Shown here in pieces: positions 4,701 through 5,027 of a DNA stretch of 5,027 nucleotides. Each line of letters opens with the position of its first letter. Position 1 is the first letter of the stretch. The position numbers were made by a program, and so were the translations under genes. Below the pieces are notes generated by a model, which had not been told where the DNA came from, searched no databases, and saw nothing but the letters and a program-made list of their open reading frames with translations. Source of the stretch: an uncultured Clostridia bacterium (lineage in GTDB: Bacteria > Bacillota > Clostridia > TANB77 > CAG-508); contig CANRBU010000082.1 in NCBI GenBank assembly GCA_947628925.1, forward strand, positions 1 through 5,027, in the 5' to 3' direction.

Positions 4701-5027
4701 TTATTTTATTTTTTGCCTTACATATTCATATGCTATTATCCCTGTTGCTACAGATGCATTTAAACTTTCTGTTTTTCCTAACATCGGTATTTTTACCTTT
4801 TCGTCTGCAATTGTTTGTATTTGTTTTGATACACCATTTGCTTCATTTCCTATAACTAGTAATTTTCTATGATAATTAACATCATAGATAGTTTTTTCTG
4901 CTTGCAAAGATGTAACTAACACTTCATATTTATGTTTTTTTGCATCTTTCAAAGCTTTGCTTAAATCATCACATTCTATTATATTAACTCTAAATATTGC
5001 TCCCATTGTTGAACGTACTACTTTTGG
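4701..5027 (-). CDS. TrmH/SpoU-family RNA 2'-O-methyltransferase, C-terminal part only
   Basis: The last 108 residues of a SPOUT-superfamily RNA ribose methyltransferase are present; the frame is open to the window edge and the gene starts outside it. Visible in order are PKVVRSTMGAIFRV at the edge (the conserved Arg and Gly-Ala-Ile-Phe segment), LLVIGNEANGVS (57-68 of the visible 108) and IPMLGKTESLNASVATGIIAYEY (81-103). The last two are the motifs that build the cofactor-binding knot. The ATG at 5006 is internal, not the start. Relatives include RlmB and the YsgA/group 3 TrmH proteins, which methylate 23S rRNA or tRNA; the target cannot be chosen without the N-terminal domain. No clear terminator follows, so some read-through into the aquaporin gene is possible. 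Confidence 0.9.
   Translation of the reverse strand, partial: PKVVRSTMGAIFRVNIIECDDLSKALKDAKKHKYEVLVTSLQAEKTIYDVNYHRKLLVIGNEANGVSKQIQTIADEKVKIPMLGKTESLNASVATGIIAYEYVRQKIK

Noticed and set aside
4510..4872. Plus-strand frame of 120 codons across the aquaporin promoter.
   Set aside because: It is antisense to two clear genes and crosses their intergenic promoter, has the hydrophobic composition expected from the antisense of A/T-rich coding sequence and has no ribosome site.

Overview
The window is strongly A+T-rich and every gene I can support lies on the minus strand. AGGAGG-type ribosome sites, sigma-A-type promoters, TTG starts and the gene families point to a low-GC Gram-positive bacterium, most likely one of the Clostridia (perhaps an uncultured gut lineage). 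TGA ends the ATPase gene and tryptophan is TGG, so the code is the standard bacterial one and not that of the mycoplasmas. The genus cannot be read from this sequence.

Read in the direction of transcription (high to low coordinates), the window opens with the 3' end of a TrmH/SpoU-family RNA methyltransferase gene (5027-4701). A perfect-consensus promoter follows, TTGACA-17-TATAAT, with a very short leader. It drives an aquaporin Z-like water channel (4633-3950) and, 46 bases on, trmL, the tRNA wobble-position 2'-O-methyltransferase (3903-3409). This two-gene unit ends at a strong, bidirectional-looking terminator (3403-3367).

Next is a complete three-gene ABC importer of the nitrate/sulfonate/taurine/NMT1-THI5 class, in the order ATPase (3196-2423, TTG start), permease (2436-1639, overlapping the ATPase by 14 bases), substrate-binding protein (1578-559). 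Its 5' region holds a candidate promoter, a GC-rich dyad at the predicted transcription start (probable operator) and a second, longer dyad in the leader. A second candidate promoter sits just before the binding-protein gene, which would help supply the excess of binding protein such importers need. The binding protein has a membrane anchor but no lipobox cysteine. A hairpin terminator (548-505) closes the operon. The substrate cannot be told from sequence; there is no TPP riboswitch to argue for a thiamine precursor.

Last is the 5' part of a gene with no ATG start (TTG at 406, strong ribosome site) that runs off the window edge. It looks like a diverged Rpn/PD-(D/E)XK 'putative transposase' family protein in which two of the expected catalytic acidic residues appear to be replaced. 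I see no CRISPR array, insertion sequence, tRNA or rRNA. Apart from that gene and the unexplained regulatory dyads, this is ordinary chromosomal sequence.
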